Assembly: GCF_030227115.1 (NCBI RefSeq)
Contig: NZ_JASSUA010000006.1
Location: 62,001 to 126,000, forward strand
DNA from: Marinobacter sp. SS13-12
Lineage (GTDB): Bacteria > Pseudomonadota > Gammaproteobacteria > Pseudomonadales > Oleiphilaceae
Direction of reading: 5' to 3'
Length of the DNA stretch: 64,000 nt
Shown: in pieces, positions 48,653 to 57,867 of the stretch
Position numbering within the stretch: the first letter of the stretch is position 1
Layout: the number at the start of each line of letters is the position of its first letter
Position numbers and translations under genes: made by a program
The notes under the pieces: model-generated
Told to the model about the DNA's origin: nothing
What the model saw: only the letters and a program-made list of their open reading frames with translations
Database searches by the model: none

Positions 48653-50680
48653 ATGAACCGAATCAACATGAACCAGCCAATTCGCATGTTTCCCATTATC
48701 CTGATCATGGTAGGCCTCGGGGGCGCATTGTTGTCTTCCAGCGTCCTGGCAATTGCCACCCTGTTTTTGGCAATTTCCGGACTGGCATTCATCTACAACA
48801 AAACCTTGCTGAAAACAGGCTGGGAAACGCCCAAAGAGCTTCGATTACTGCATTTTGCGTTCTGGTTCTTTGTGCTCGTTAGCGCCTTGTCGTGGGCCCT
48901 GGAAGGCTTTGATTATGAAGGTGGAAAGACCTTCGGCACGCACGCTCGGCTTATCCTGTTCTGGCCACTCGTGATTGCCCTGACCGTCGCGGGCTTTCGC
49001 GCTCGCCACTTGTTCCTGGCCACGGCACTCGTGGCCCTATCCTCGCTGGCGGCACTGCTGATTGCACATGCGGCTGAATATGAAAACATCGGACAGCTTC
49101 TTAACACCCGATTCGGTGCTGGAAACCTGATCATTTTTGGCAATCTTGCCCTGCTCGGCGGTGTCCTTGCTCTTGTTGGTGGCTCCTATTTTGCCAGAGC
49201 TGGGAAAGCCCCTGTAGCGATTGCTGTTTTCGGTCTCGGAGCGACAGCGATTGTTATTTCCATACTTTCGGGGACCAGAAGTAACCTCATTGCTCTTCCT
49301 GTTCTCCTAATTCTTTTACTGCCACTGGTCGGCCCAAAACTGCGCCTACCAGGTCTAGCAGCTGTCACAGTTATCTTATTGGCCCTCCTGTTCAGCAGTG
49401 ATCGCATGCCCCAGCCCATTGAGGACGCTCTCGAGGGGAAGGGGCTTGGACCGGGAATCGAGATACGTCTTGAGCTCTGGCAGGAAACCGCCAACATTTT
49501 TATGGAGCACCCATGGACTGGTGTCGGCCTTGGCGGTTACAGCTCGTCCATTGAAGATTTGGCAGATTCGCAACCCGAACACGCTGACCTGAGGAATTGC
49601 TGTACCGGCCACGCTCACAACGATCTTCTCAACAATGCAGCAACCAGTGGCATTCCCGGCATTCTAAGCTGGGGATTTCTGATCTTCGTACCCATGGTCA
49701 TATTCGCCAAAAACATTTTCAACAGTCATCAACCCAGTGCTCACATTGCCGTGGCGGGCACGATGGTAAGCGCCGGTTACCTGGTCTTCGGGCTCACCGA
49801 GGCCACGTTTAATCGGAGCCTCTTTCTTACATTTTACCTGCTGGCAATTGCAGGCCCGGCTTCAGCGCTATTTGCCGAGCTCAGTTCCTCCTATTTTCGG
49901 CAGCGCAAGGTGAAAGTCTCTGCCACGATTATCGCTAAAAACGAGGAGCACCATATTGCGGATTGTCTCAAGTCTGCCCGACTCGTGGCGGATGAAGTCA
50001 TCGTTCTTGATAGTGGCAGCAGTGACAGGACTGCTGAAATCGCCAAAGAGTATGCGGACGTGGTTGAAGTAACAGACTGGCCTGGATTCGGGATTCAGAA
50101 ACAGAGAGCCCTGGAGAAAGCGACTGGCGAATGGGTGCTTTCCCTGGATGCCGACGAGCGGATTACGCCGGAGCTGGCGCGGGAAATCAATCATCATCTT
50201 GCAGCTCCGGATGCAGATGCTTACAAGCTGCCATGGGCAGTGACAATCTACGGCAAGCGGCTGGACTTCGGACGTAGCGGGCGGGCGCCACTCAGGCTGT
50301 TCCGCAGAGAGGGTGTCAGATTTTCCGATGCCCTGGTGCACGAACGAATAATTATTCCAGAAGGCCGCAAAATCAGAACACTTCGCGGCCGCCTGACCCA
50401 TTATACCCACCGGGATTTTGGGCACTCCCTTGAGAAGAGTGCCAAATACGCATGGCTAGGCGCTATGGAGAAGCACCGGAAGGGTAAAAAAACCAGAACA
50501 ATGATCTACCCGACGCTGCGTGGGCTGATGACGTTTGTGCAGGTTTATTTTATCCGGTTTGGTTTTCTGGACGGTGCTGTGGGATATTTAACAGCAGTAA
50601 CCTATGCCCAGGTAACTTTTAACAAATACGCCGGGTTATGGACGCTTGATCGCACTACTGCGGATGATAGCCGCAACTAG
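48653..50680 (+). CDS. Fused O-antigen ligase and WaaE-like glycosyltransferase
   Basis: 675 residues with two parts. Residues 1-410 are a polytopic membrane protein of about ten to twelve segments with the Wzy_C ligase/polymerase loop (HPWTGVGLGGYSSSIEDLA, GHAHNDLLNNAATSGIPGIL). From about residue 420 a family 2 glycosyltransferase follows with VSATIIAKNEEHHIADCL, VIVLDSGSSDRTAEIA, and LSLDADERITPEL, ending in a C-terminal amphipathic region typical of WaaE/LgtF. The DNA reads through without a stop or frameshift between them. These are usually separate LPS enzymes, so this is a natural fusion. Confidence 0.9.
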   Translation: MNRINMNQPIRMFPIILIMVGLGGALLSSSVLAIATLFLAISGLAFIYNKTLLKTGWETPKELRLLHFAFWFFVLVSALSWALEGFDYEGGKTFGTHARLILFWPLVIALTVAGFRARHLFLATALVALSSLAALLIAHAAEYENIGQLLNTRFGAGNLIIFGNLALLGGVLALVGGSYFARAGKAPVAIAVFGLGATAIVISILSGTRSNLIALPVLLILLLPLVGPKLRLPGLAAVTVILLALLFSSDRMPQPIEDALEGKGLGPGIEIRLELWQETANIFMEHPWTGVGLGGYSSSIEDLADSQPEHADLRNCCTGHAHNDLLNNAATSGIPGILSWGFLIFVPMVIFAKNIFNSHQPSAHIAVAGTMVSAGYLVFGLTEATFNRSLFLTFYLLAIAGPASALFAELSSSYFRQRKVKVSATIIAKNEEHHIADCLKSARLVADEVIVLDSGSSDRTAEIAKEYADVVEVTDWPGFGIQKQRALEKATGEWVLSLDADERITPELAREINHHLAAPDADAYKLPWAVTIYGKRLDFGRSGRAPLRLFRREGVRFSDALVHERIIIPEGRKIRTLRGRLTHYTHRDFGHSLEKSAKYAWLGAMEKHRKGKKTRTMIYPTLRGLMTFVQVYFIRFGFLDGAVGYLTAVTYAQVTFNKYAGLWTLDRTTADDSRN

Positions 50681-50754
50681 AATAAGATTTTTTCGGCCAT
50701 CTGATTACAGTGTCCGATTATAATATTTTAATAACCAGCATTTAGGATATTTTC

Positions 50755-52092
50755 TTGACAAGCAGAATCGAAGCAACCATAAATGGAAGAACCTTCTCGC
50801 TAGCAATGATTGTCTGTGTTGTGGGGTTCGTATTTTTTAAACGTTTTTACCGGGACCTTGGTGACGTTTTTATCTTTTTAGTTGTTCTCGGGACCCTTTT
50901 TTCTGTTTACTACAATTTCAGGTCGATTCGAAAAGATCCCATCTTTATAGCATTTTTTATATCAATAATTATACCAGTAATAAGCTGGGCCAATAGCAAA
51001 ATACAGATCCCCGAGCTCGCAAAAGACTTACCCTCCCCTTTTTTATTTTACGACTTTTTTTTCTTCTGGTTTATTTCATATTGGACTCAGGGGAAAACCA
51101 AACGAATCGCGGCAATTCTTGCTGCATACTGCCTTGGCGTTATCGGTATTTATTTGACCCACTCGACTGATTTCATCAGTGATTTTTCCCGTGGTCTACA
51201 AGGCTCTCGCGTCGACTTCAACATTGTGAACGCCCAGTACACATCGCTTTTTGCAGGATTTGGACTGATTTCTGCGGCATTTCTTTATATTGCCAAACTC
51301 GATCTACCTTTTAAATTTGAAGTCCCCAAAAAACTGGGAGCGCTGGCACTTCTTGTATTCTTTATACTCGTTACTCTAATAACCCAATCGAGGCAGGTTT
51401 GGCTCGCACTGCTTGCGTGTATCTTGATAGCCCCTCTGGCACACAAACTGATGTTTTCCTCACGCATACCAGCGCGCGCTATAATTCTTACCTATTTGGT
51501 GCTTGCACTTGTTATTGGCGCTGCCGCCAACCTCGACATTGTTAAAAAAAGGGTAAAAGCAGAAGAATCCACGTTAATGCAGATCGTGAACCTGGATCTG
51601 GAATCGGTTTCCAAATCCGGAAGCATTGGATTGAGAATTCACCTCTGGTCCGAAGCATGGGAGTGGATCAAAAAGCGACCAATACTTGGTAGCGGGGAAG
51701 AGGCGAGAGAGTTAGTTATCAGCGAGTCGGAAACACTACCACCAAACGTACGGGCAAGCTTTACTCATTTGCACAATTCTCACTTGGAGACGTTCGTTAG
51801 CTTTGGCTTATTAGGAGCTCTTCTCATCTATTTTTTAATTATCTGGCCCCCTTTATATACAACCATGCTTTCCTCATTTCCCGCCGGAAAGACCTGGTCA
51901 GCATTCTCGGTCATCGTCATCGTTTTCTGGCTGGTAGTAAATTTCTTCGAGTCCTACTTCTATTCAGCAGACGGTATATTTATATTTTCAGTCTTCTTTG
52001 GGATCATATACAGCTTTAAATTCGCTCCAATACCTGCGAATAATGTTCAACTTCAGGAGTATCCACGAAAAAAATACTTTTGCCAAACGTAA
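50755..52092 (+). CDS. O-antigen ligase/polymerase family membrane protein
   Basis: 445 residues starting with TTG at 50755 (AGGA seven bases upstream). Polytopic, with the Wzy_C periplasmic loop around RIHLWSEAWEWIKKRPILGSG and THLHNSHLETFVSFGLLGALL, which holds the conserved His. It joins or polymerises glycan repeat units. The gene is strikingly AT-rich compared with the flanking LPS genes, suggesting horizontal origin. Its last 40 bases overlap the convergent GT32-like gene. Confidence 0.85.
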   Translation: MTSRIEATINGRTFSLAMIVCVVGFVFFKRFYRDLGDVFIFLVVLGTLFSVYYNFRSIRKDPIFIAFFISIIIPVISWANSKIQIPELAKDLPSPFLFYDFFFFWFISYWTQGKTKRIAAILAAYCLGVIGIYLTHSTDFISDFSRGLQGSRVDFNIVNAQYTSLFAGFGLISAAFLYIAKLDLPFKFEVPKKLGALALLVFFILVTLITQSRQVWLALLACILIAPLAHKLMFSSRIPARAIILTYLVLALVIGAAANLDIVKKRVKAEESTLMQIVNLDLESVSKSGSIGLRIHLWSEAWEWIKKRPILGSGEEARELVISESETLPPNVRASFTHLHNSHLETFVSFGLLGALLIYFLIIWPPLYTTMLSSFPAGKTWSAFSVIVIVFWLVVNFFESYFYSADGIFIFSVFFGIIYSFKFAPIPANNVQLQEYPRKKYFCQT

Positions 52093-52742
52093 ATTCTACC
52101 CATCAAACCAAGATGCTTCGCCTTCAAGAAAGCCATGCCCGGAGACCGCTTCCAACTGTGCTGGAACCAATGCACTAAATAGCTATCTTTTGGACATTCA
52201 AACCTTAATGGCTCCTGTTGATACGGATAAAAATATACAGCAGGCAAAATCTTGCAGGGTTCAGATTCATAAAGCCCTCGCGCTTTTATCACATGCGTTG
52301 CAATCTGAGGTCCGATATAAAGAGGGGAGCCCCATATGTCATTCTCGTAAAAATTGATCAATTCGGACAAGATTTTCGAGTCGGATTCTGCGTATATAGC
52401 TGCCGTACCTAAGTACTCGTCTGTCTCATGGCCGATAACGAACTTCGAATTCGTAAAGAGGGGGAATGGGTTCCGACGAATAGTGACGTCAGTATCCAGG
52501 TAAAGCCCACCCACTTCCTGCAGAATTTTTAACCTCAAATAGTCGGAAACGAACGCGTAAAGGCCTCGTTTATAGCACTTTTTGGCAAACTCACAAGAAT
52601 TGATCCAACCTTGAATCTGATCATCGGAGTCCGTCCAGAGTTGAAACTCAAATCCCATTTTACTCCAGTCATCCAAGCACGCATGCGACAGCGGCGGCAT
52701 CCTGTCACCGAGCCAAATAGCATGGATCAAATCAACCATCAT
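52053..52742 (-). CDS. GT32-like glycosyltransferase
   Basis: 229 residues. The N-terminus HAIWLGDRMPPL and the DXD region AFVSDYLRLKILQEVGGLYLDTDV are the GT32/capsular-sugar-transferase signature; DXD binds nucleotide sugar with a metal. It is AT-rich and lies in the variable centre of the cluster. Its start overlaps the GT25 gene by 11 bases, so the two are likely co-transcribed on the minus strand. Confidence 0.85.
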   Translation of the reverse strand: MMVDLIHAIWLGDRMPPLSHACLDDWSKMGFEFQLWTDSDDQIQGWINSCEFAKKCYKRGLYAFVSDYLRLKILQEVGGLYLDTDVTIRRNPFPLFTNSKFVIGHETDEYLGTAAIYAESDSKILSELINFYENDIWGSPLYIGPQIATHVIKARGLYESEPCKILPAVYFYPYQQEPLRFECPKDSYLVHWFQHSWKRSPGMAFLKAKHLGLMGRIYVWQKYFFRGYS

Positions 52743-53523
52743 TCGAAAATCCTTCTGTTTTGTACTTCCTCTTCAAACAAAGGTTGTAAAAAAAGCGGCG
52801 CACCCTTTCAGTCAATGTAAATAACTCTCTATTAAAACGTACAAACAAGGGGCGACGTCCGGATTTTTTCCCATAACCAATAGTGGACTCGAATTCGGAA
52901 TCAATGAATACAAAAGCAGGATTGATCCCTAAGCAAACGACATCATTGACCCAATACCGGTCCATAAATATATCCACAGGAAGAAATATTGGATCCGTGG
53001 ACATAAGAAATTTTTTCGCTGCACTAGGCGTTAAATAATACCCCATAGTACTCATTGGGCCCTTGGTGTATCTAATAACCTCGAATGCTCCTACCTTGGC
53101 GATTACATACTCTTGATGATTTCGAGTTTTATTTTCAAAAAGCCTCAGGCACTCAAAATGTAAAGGCAATAACGGAAGGTCCCTAATAAATGCAAGAAAA
53201 TTTTCTTTATCAAACAGCGCATCATCCTCAAGCACTATGTAATTCTTGTTCTCAGCGACACAGTTCGCCCATAATTTGTAATGACTCGCAAAACAACCGA
53301 GTTGCCCTGGGCTCATGGGCTGCCCTTTGGTTCTTAGCCGTATCGACTCATCGTAAAGGCTAAATAATGGATCAGCATCTTTTCGCCCATCCACTCCCCA
53401 AAAAAACTCAAATGGAATTTTCGCCTCATCGAGCAAACTTTTTATTCTCGTCTGCCTATCTGTTGATTGACGCAGAGTTAATACAATTACCTTTACGTCA
53501 GAAGGGACCTGAAAGTTAGTCAT
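52732..53523 (-). CDS. GT25 family LPS glycosyltransferase
   Basis: 263 residues. The family features are KVIVLTLRQSTDRQTRIKSLL at the start, GQPMSPGQLGCFASHYKLW, then YIVLEDDALFDKENF. GT25 enzymes such as LgtB and LpsA add galactose or glucose to LPS outer core. The gene is AT-rich. The 94-bp gap behind it to the next gene (53524-53617) shows nothing identifiable. Confidence 0.85.
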   Translation of the reverse strand: MTNFQVPSDVKVIVLTLRQSTDRQTRIKSLLDEAKIPFEFFWGVDGRKDADPLFSLYDESIRLRTKGQPMSPGQLGCFASHYKLWANCVAENKNYIVLEDDALFDKENFLAFIRDLPLLPLHFECLRLFENKTRNHQEYVIAKVGAFEVIRYTKGPMSTMGYYLTPSAAKKFLMSTDPIFLPVDIFMDRYWVNDVVCLGINPAFVFIDSEFESTIGYGKKSGRRPLFVRFNRELFTLTERVRRFFYNLCLKRKYKTEGFSNDG

Positions 53524-53617
53524 TGATAACTCATCTGTATAAAAGGTTTTGAAATACGCACCAGTTACCTTGCTGGGCTAGATAAAGATCACTTCTAGAT
53601 AAATTTTAAGCAAAGAG

Positions 53618-54694
53618 CTACTTACCGGATCTTTTTGCCCCTTTTATCTCCCTGTGCAGCCGACTTCGAATCTTTATTTTTCTAATAACATTTAGCGGTT
53701 TCCTACACAATTTACTCTGCTTGCTGGTAATAAACTCGCCCACAGCATCGATCACCCTAGCGCTGGAGTTGCCATCACGGAAACTGTGAAGATCGTCACA
53801 AATGGACCTTGTCGCTTGCATAAGCTTTTCTGGGTACTCAAGGGCTTCCTGGAGAGCCGCCTCAACGTCTCCAACGTCATCGACATCAATCAGATACGGC
53901 CCCGGCATCTTCGTTCTGTAGGTGACCACCGGCCGGTCCAGAAACATGAACTCGAACATAATGGAGGAGGTATCACACAGCATGACATCCGCTTCCGGAA
54001 AAATCGGGAGCAGGTCTTCATCACTCTCCACAAAGCGCAGATTCTCACCCGCCAGGCTTCGGTACTGATCGACCACCGCTGGATCCATCTTGGGATGAAG
54101 GGTTACGATGAACTTCCAGCGACCACTTCTGGATAGTTCACCGATTTTTTCTACCAGATCCGGCGCCGACGTGACTGATCGGCTGAACGTTGAAGCATAG
54201 AACACCACCGGAAGTTCACCTTCTTTGAGTTTCCTTTTACCACGCGCTGGCTGGGACAATAATGGATCCAGTTTTGGCCAGCCGGTATGAGCCACCCAAA
54301 AGTGGCGATGCTTCTCTGCAAGCTCCTGAAACTTAGCGGTATCCCGTTCCGCATGAGTACAGTAAAGATCGAACCAGCCCCGTATCCGATAATGGTCACT
54401 TTCATCTTCACTGCTGTGGCCGCGCTTGTTACGGGCCATGCCGTGAAACACCTCAACTTTGATTCCGGGGAAAAAATAGGGCACCCAATCTCCGGGAACA
54501 AACGTGGCGATGGCATTGTATTCCATCACCTCTGCCACCGTTTTCAGGTGTTTTTCATCCGGCCGGAGTGGGGCGGCGGTACATCCTGCGACAAACCATG
54601 CAACCTCACCTCCGCGCTTCCAGATCTCCTCCTGTAGCGGGCGGAGTATGGAATAGGAATAAGGCTGATTAACAAAAAACAGGTATCTTTTCAT
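53618..54694 (-). CDS. CDP-glycerol glycerophosphotransferase-like protein
   Basis: 358 residues. It resembles the TagB/TagF-type glycerophosphotransferase domain: VEVFHGMARNKRGHSSED near 80, TGWPKLDPLLSQ, and the C-terminal FIVTLHPKMDPAVVDQYR and EADVMLCDTSSIMFEFMFLDRPVVTY. No transmembrane part. In a Gram-negative LPS cluster such an enzyme may put glycerol phosphate on the surface glycan or may be a divergent sugar transferase. Which polyol is used is unknown. The last codon region of the GT4 gene at 54691 overlaps its start by four bases. Confidence 0.82.
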   Translation of the reverse strand: MKRYLFFVNQPYSYSILRPLQEEIWKRGGEVAWFVAGCTAAPLRPDEKHLKTVAEVMEYNAIATFVPGDWVPYFFPGIKVEVFHGMARNKRGHSSEDESDHYRIRGWFDLYCTHAERDTAKFQELAEKHRHFWVAHTGWPKLDPLLSQPARGKRKLKEGELPVVFYASTFSRSVTSAPDLVEKIGELSRSGRWKFIVTLHPKMDPAVVDQYRSLAGENLRFVESDEDLLPIFPEADVMLCDTSSIMFEFMFLDRPVVTYRTKMPGPYLIDVDDVGDVEAALQEALEYPEKLMQATRSICDDLHSFRDGNSSARVIDAVGEFITSKQSKLCRKPLNVIRKIKIRSRLHREIKGAKRSGK

Positions 54695-55803
54695 GCGCGA
54701 AGCTCGTCAGTAAGCTCCTGATAGAGCTCAAGTGTCTGCTGTACGGTGGTATTGGTATTGAAATCGGTACTGATTCGCTGGTAGCCGTTATCGCCGAATG
54801 TTTTTGCCAGTTCGGGATTTCGGGCAATGCTGTCCATTGCACCAGCCAGAGCAGCTGAGTTCCGGACCGGGACAACCAGCCCATCCAGTCCGTCCCTGAC
54901 AAGTTCTGGCATTCCACCGGCGTCGGTCACCACCACCGGGCGCCGGTAGGCCATGGCTTCTATAACCACCCGCGGCAGGCCCTCGCTCTCTGAGGGCAGA
55001 ACCAGGCCATCACATGCGGCAGCAACCTGGGGTGCATCCGTCCGGAAACCTGCCAGCTGAATACGATCTGCATGCCGGGAGCTTCGGATTCTTGCGGCCA
55101 GTTCCTGATTTTCCAGTAGATCACCAACGAGCAGGAGATAAACAGGAGAGTCGTCTTCCAGATACTCCATGGCATCAACCAGGGTTCCAAAGCCCTTGCC
55201 GGGACGATCGCGCCCCGTACAACAGAATACAAAGGCGGTCGCTGGAAACCCGAACTCTGAAATGTCAGCCGGTGCCCTGGTATACCACTCAAGATTGTGT
55301 CCCTTGTATATGCGGATAATCTTGTGAGGAGAAATTCGTCTGCCCAGAAAGCGGATGTTCAAAAAATACCGTTTTACGGCATCTGATACACACATAATCC
55401 GGTCCACCCTGGGGTGGAGAAAGGTAATCCAGGATTCCGGACTCCAGACGCCGACATTTCCAATCACCCCACGATACACAACAATTTTTACGTCCATACC
55501 CCGTGACGCCCTCAGAGAACAGGCCAGAGCCCTCGGGTTAAAGGACTGCACCACGGTAAACTGCCGGGACTTCAACTTTTCGCGGATCTTTCGGGCGCCC
55601 ACCCCGTCAAACCTGCCGGTCAGCGTAATCGGGGATATCAGTACACCCGCCTGCTCAATTCGCTGGTAATTTCGGCCCTTGGGGTTTGCCATTACCTCTA
55701 TCTGGAGCCCGGCTCGATGAAGGCCGATAAACAGCTCAGATTCGGGCAAATCGCATGAATCTGTGATGCAAAGGACAACCGGCGAGCTACTCTTCGAGTT
55801 CAT
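54691..55803 (-). CDS. Family 4 glycosyltransferase
   Basis: 370 residues from the ATG at 55803; a TTG at 55836 overlaps the kdkA stop but has no ribosome site. The donor lobe has FVFCCTGRDRPGKGFGTLVDAM and LPSESEGLPRVVIEAMAYRRPVVVTDAGGMPELV with the EX7E glutamates. It belongs to the minus-strand run kdkA, GT4, glycerophosphotransferase. Sugar unknown. Confidence 0.88.
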   Translation of the reverse strand: MNSKSSSPVVLCITDSCDLPESELFIGLHRAGLQIEVMANPKGRNYQRIEQAGVLISPITLTGRFDGVGARKIREKLKSRQFTVVQSFNPRALACSLRASRGMDVKIVVYRGVIGNVGVWSPESWITFLHPRVDRIMCVSDAVKRYFLNIRFLGRRISPHKIIRIYKGHNLEWYTRAPADISEFGFPATAFVFCCTGRDRPGKGFGTLVDAMEYLEDDSPVYLLLVGDLLENQELAARIRSSRHADRIQLAGFRTDAPQVAAACDGLVLPSESEGLPRVVIEAMAYRRPVVVTDAGGMPELVRDGLDGLVVPVRNSAALAGAMDSIARNPELAKTFGDNGYQRISTDFNTNTTVQQTLELYQELTDELRA

Positions 55804-55832
55804 AACAGCCTGCTGGAAAGATGACGATAGAT

Positions 55833-56549
55833 TCAAGAAGACTGGCCGTAACCGGCGAGGAACGACTGCCAGCCCTGTCGCAGGAGTAATGACTCCCCAC
55901 CGCTGACTTTCACCAGAGAGCGATGCAGTCTCGAAAGGTTCTGGTCTTTCCAGCCTGAGGTCGAACTCGCTGGCTTGATCGCACCCTTGTCGAAATCTAT
56001 CAGGAAAAATTCAACGCCGCGAACCAGGATATTGAAGCAGTTCAGGTCCGCGTGCAAAACGCCGGCATCGTGGAATTTTCGGACTGTTCTGCCAAGAGAT
56101 GCCCATGCCTGGCGGTCCATCGTCTGAAGCAACTCGGCCAAGGGCGTCGTGCCCACGAGCTGCTCAATTATAATGGCAGCCTTATATCGTATTGGTGAGA
56201 GTTTTCGGTACCAGGCTGCAACAGGACGAGGCACCGGAAGCCCCAGGGATACCAACTGGTTCAGTAGCCGGAATTCGGCGAAGGAACGCACTTCCGATTC
56301 ACAGGTATACCCGTAGGAACTACGAGACACTTTAGCCATCAGCCCCCCTCGGCGATATTCCCTGAGCACCAGCTTGTCCTCTCCAGCCTGCAAAAACCAG
56401 GCGCCACCTCGACCACCACTGCTAACCGGGCGGGCATTCTGCCCCCAATAGGCTGGTTCAAACCAATGGGGTGAAACCCTGCCCTGGTAATCCGTATGGA
56501 CAAGCATTGCCCCTCCCTCCTCCCGGATACAAATTTCAGACTCCACCAT
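55833..56549 (-). CDS. kdkA: Kdo kinase KdkA
   Basis: 238 residues from the ATG at 56549; the open frame reaches 56669 but its first 40 codons lack similarity. KdkA phosphorylates position 4 of Kdo in the inner core. Landmarks in order: WYFLQ-like GGAWFLQ, LREYRRGGLMAK, RSFAEFRLLNQLVSLGLPVPRPVAA, the catalytic loop HADLNCFNILV and the metal motif FFLIDFDKG. This matches Haemophilus KdkA. In organisms with KdkA the LPS usually has a single phosphorylated Kdo. No clear ribosome site precedes 56549, so the start is uncertain. Confidence 0.88.
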   Translation of the reverse strand: MVESEICIREEGGAMLVHTDYQGRVSPHWFEPAYWGQNARPVSSGGRGGAWFLQAGEDKLVLREYRRGGLMAKVSRSSYGYTCESEVRSFAEFRLLNQLVSLGLPVPRPVAAWYRKLSPIRYKAAIIIEQLVGTTPLAELLQTMDRQAWASLGRTVRKFHDAGVLHADLNCFNILVRGVEFFLIDFDKGAIKPASSTSGWKDQNLSRLHRSLVKVSGGESLLLRQGWQSFLAGYGQSS

Positions 56550-56683
56550 GCTGGACACCCGGTCACCGAAAAAAAGAGAAAGAGTTGCACCCGAACCTGC
56601 CGGGACGGCTAAGCGCAAGTACGATAGAATGGCGCACAGTTTACCAACGAGCCCTGCCCGGCTCCACATCCAGCAGTTAAAGA

Positions 56684-57769
56684 TTGGAAACGGACCGTAA
56701 ATTGATCAACTCCATCTGCATATTGCGCCTGTCCGCCATTGGCGACGTTACCCATGTCATCCCGGTGGTTTTAAGCCTTCAGGAACAATTACCCGGCGTG
56801 AAGATCACCTGGGTGATTGGCAAGATCGAAGCCAAATTGATTGGCGATTTACCCGGCGTCGAATTTGTCATTTTCGACAAGAAGGCCGGCCGCAAGGGCT
56901 ATTCTGACCTTCGCAACACCCTGAAAAACCGAAAGTTTGACGCGCTCCTGCATATGCAGGTGGCATTCCGCGCCAACCTGGCGGCAGCGATGATTCCGGC
57001 CAAGGTCAAGGTTGGCTATGACAAGGCCCGCAGCAAGGACCTGCACAGTCTGTTCATCAACCGGCGAATTGCACCTGCACCGCAACAACATGTCAGGGAT
57101 TGCCTGGCAAGTTTTCTGGAGCCGCTGGGGCTGAAACCGGCTGCACCAAAATGGATCATCCCCCTGACCCCGGAAGATCACGAGTTTGCCCGTAATCAAC
57201 TGGCCACAGACCGAAAAAACCTGGTGATCAGCCCCTGCGCCAGCCACACCCTTCGCAATTGGCCGGCGGAGCGGTATGCCCGGCTGGGGGATCACGCCGT
57301 TCGTGTTCATGGCATGAAGGTCATTCTGGTGGGGAGCCCGGCGCCTTTTGAGGCCGAATTTTGCGCTTCCATTGAAAATGCCATGGAAGAACAGGCGCAC
57401 AACATCTGTGGCAAGGATACGCTGAAGCAACTGGCGGCCCTGCTGAGCCATGCTGATCTTGCCGTGGCGCCGGATACCGGACCGGCGCATATCGCCAGTG
57501 CGATGGGTACTGATGTGCTTGGTATTTATGCGGCCAGTAACCCTTATCGTTCCGGGCCCTACAATTCGCTTGATTGGTGTGTGAATCGTTATCCGGAGGC
57601 GTTGGAGCGGTTTACGGGGAAAACGGTTAATGAGGCTCGCTGGGGGACCAAGGCGGAGTTTGAGGGGGCGATGGAGATGGTGACTGTGGAGGACGTTACC
57701 GGGATGTTGGACCGGTGGATTGAAGAAAAACAGGGAGCGGAAATTAAAGCGGCGCCGGATTCGGGGTAA
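56684..57769 (+). CDS. Family 9 glycosyltransferase (heptosyltransferase type)
   Basis: 361 residues, starting with TTG at 56684; a second TTG at 56702 is equally plausible. GT9 signature: ICILRLSAIGDVTHVIPVVLSLQ at the start, ISPCASHTLRNWPAERYARL, and AVAPDTGPAHIASAMGTDVLGIYAASNP. It probably adds heptose to Kdo in the inner core, like WaaC or WaaF, but subfamily cannot be fixed. Divergent from kdkA with a 134-bp gap that must hold both promoters. Confidence 0.88.
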   Translation: METDRKLINSICILRLSAIGDVTHVIPVVLSLQEQLPGVKITWVIGKIEAKLIGDLPGVEFVIFDKKAGRKGYSDLRNTLKNRKFDALLHMQVAFRANLAAAMIPAKVKVGYDKARSKDLHSLFINRRIAPAPQQHVRDCLASFLEPLGLKPAAPKWIIPLTPEDHEFARNQLATDRKNLVISPCASHTLRNWPAERYARLGDHAVRVHGMKVILVGSPAPFEAEFCASIENAMEEQAHNICGKDTLKQLAALLSHADLAVAPDTGPAHIASAMGTDVLGIYAASNPYRSGPYNSLDWCVNRYPEALERFTGKTVNEARWGTKAEFEGAMEMVTVEDVTGMLDRWIEEKQGAEIKAAPDSG

Positions 57770-57788
57770 CTTGGCGCCGCTTCTGATT

Positions 57789-57839
57789 TGTCGGATTACG
57801 CTGCGCTCATTGTGCCCTTCACGGGTAAATCCGACCTAC
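57789..57839. repeat. REP-like pair, compact
   Basis: Begins TGTCGGATTACG and ends AATCCGACCTAC, the same consensus as 36935-37021 but with the two units almost touching. A partial further unit (GTAATCCAACCTAC) follows at 57841-57854. It lies between the convergent ends of the GT9 gene and the DUF6165 gene. Confidence 0.75.
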
Positions 57840-57867
57840 AGTAATCCAACCTACGGTAGAGAGACCG

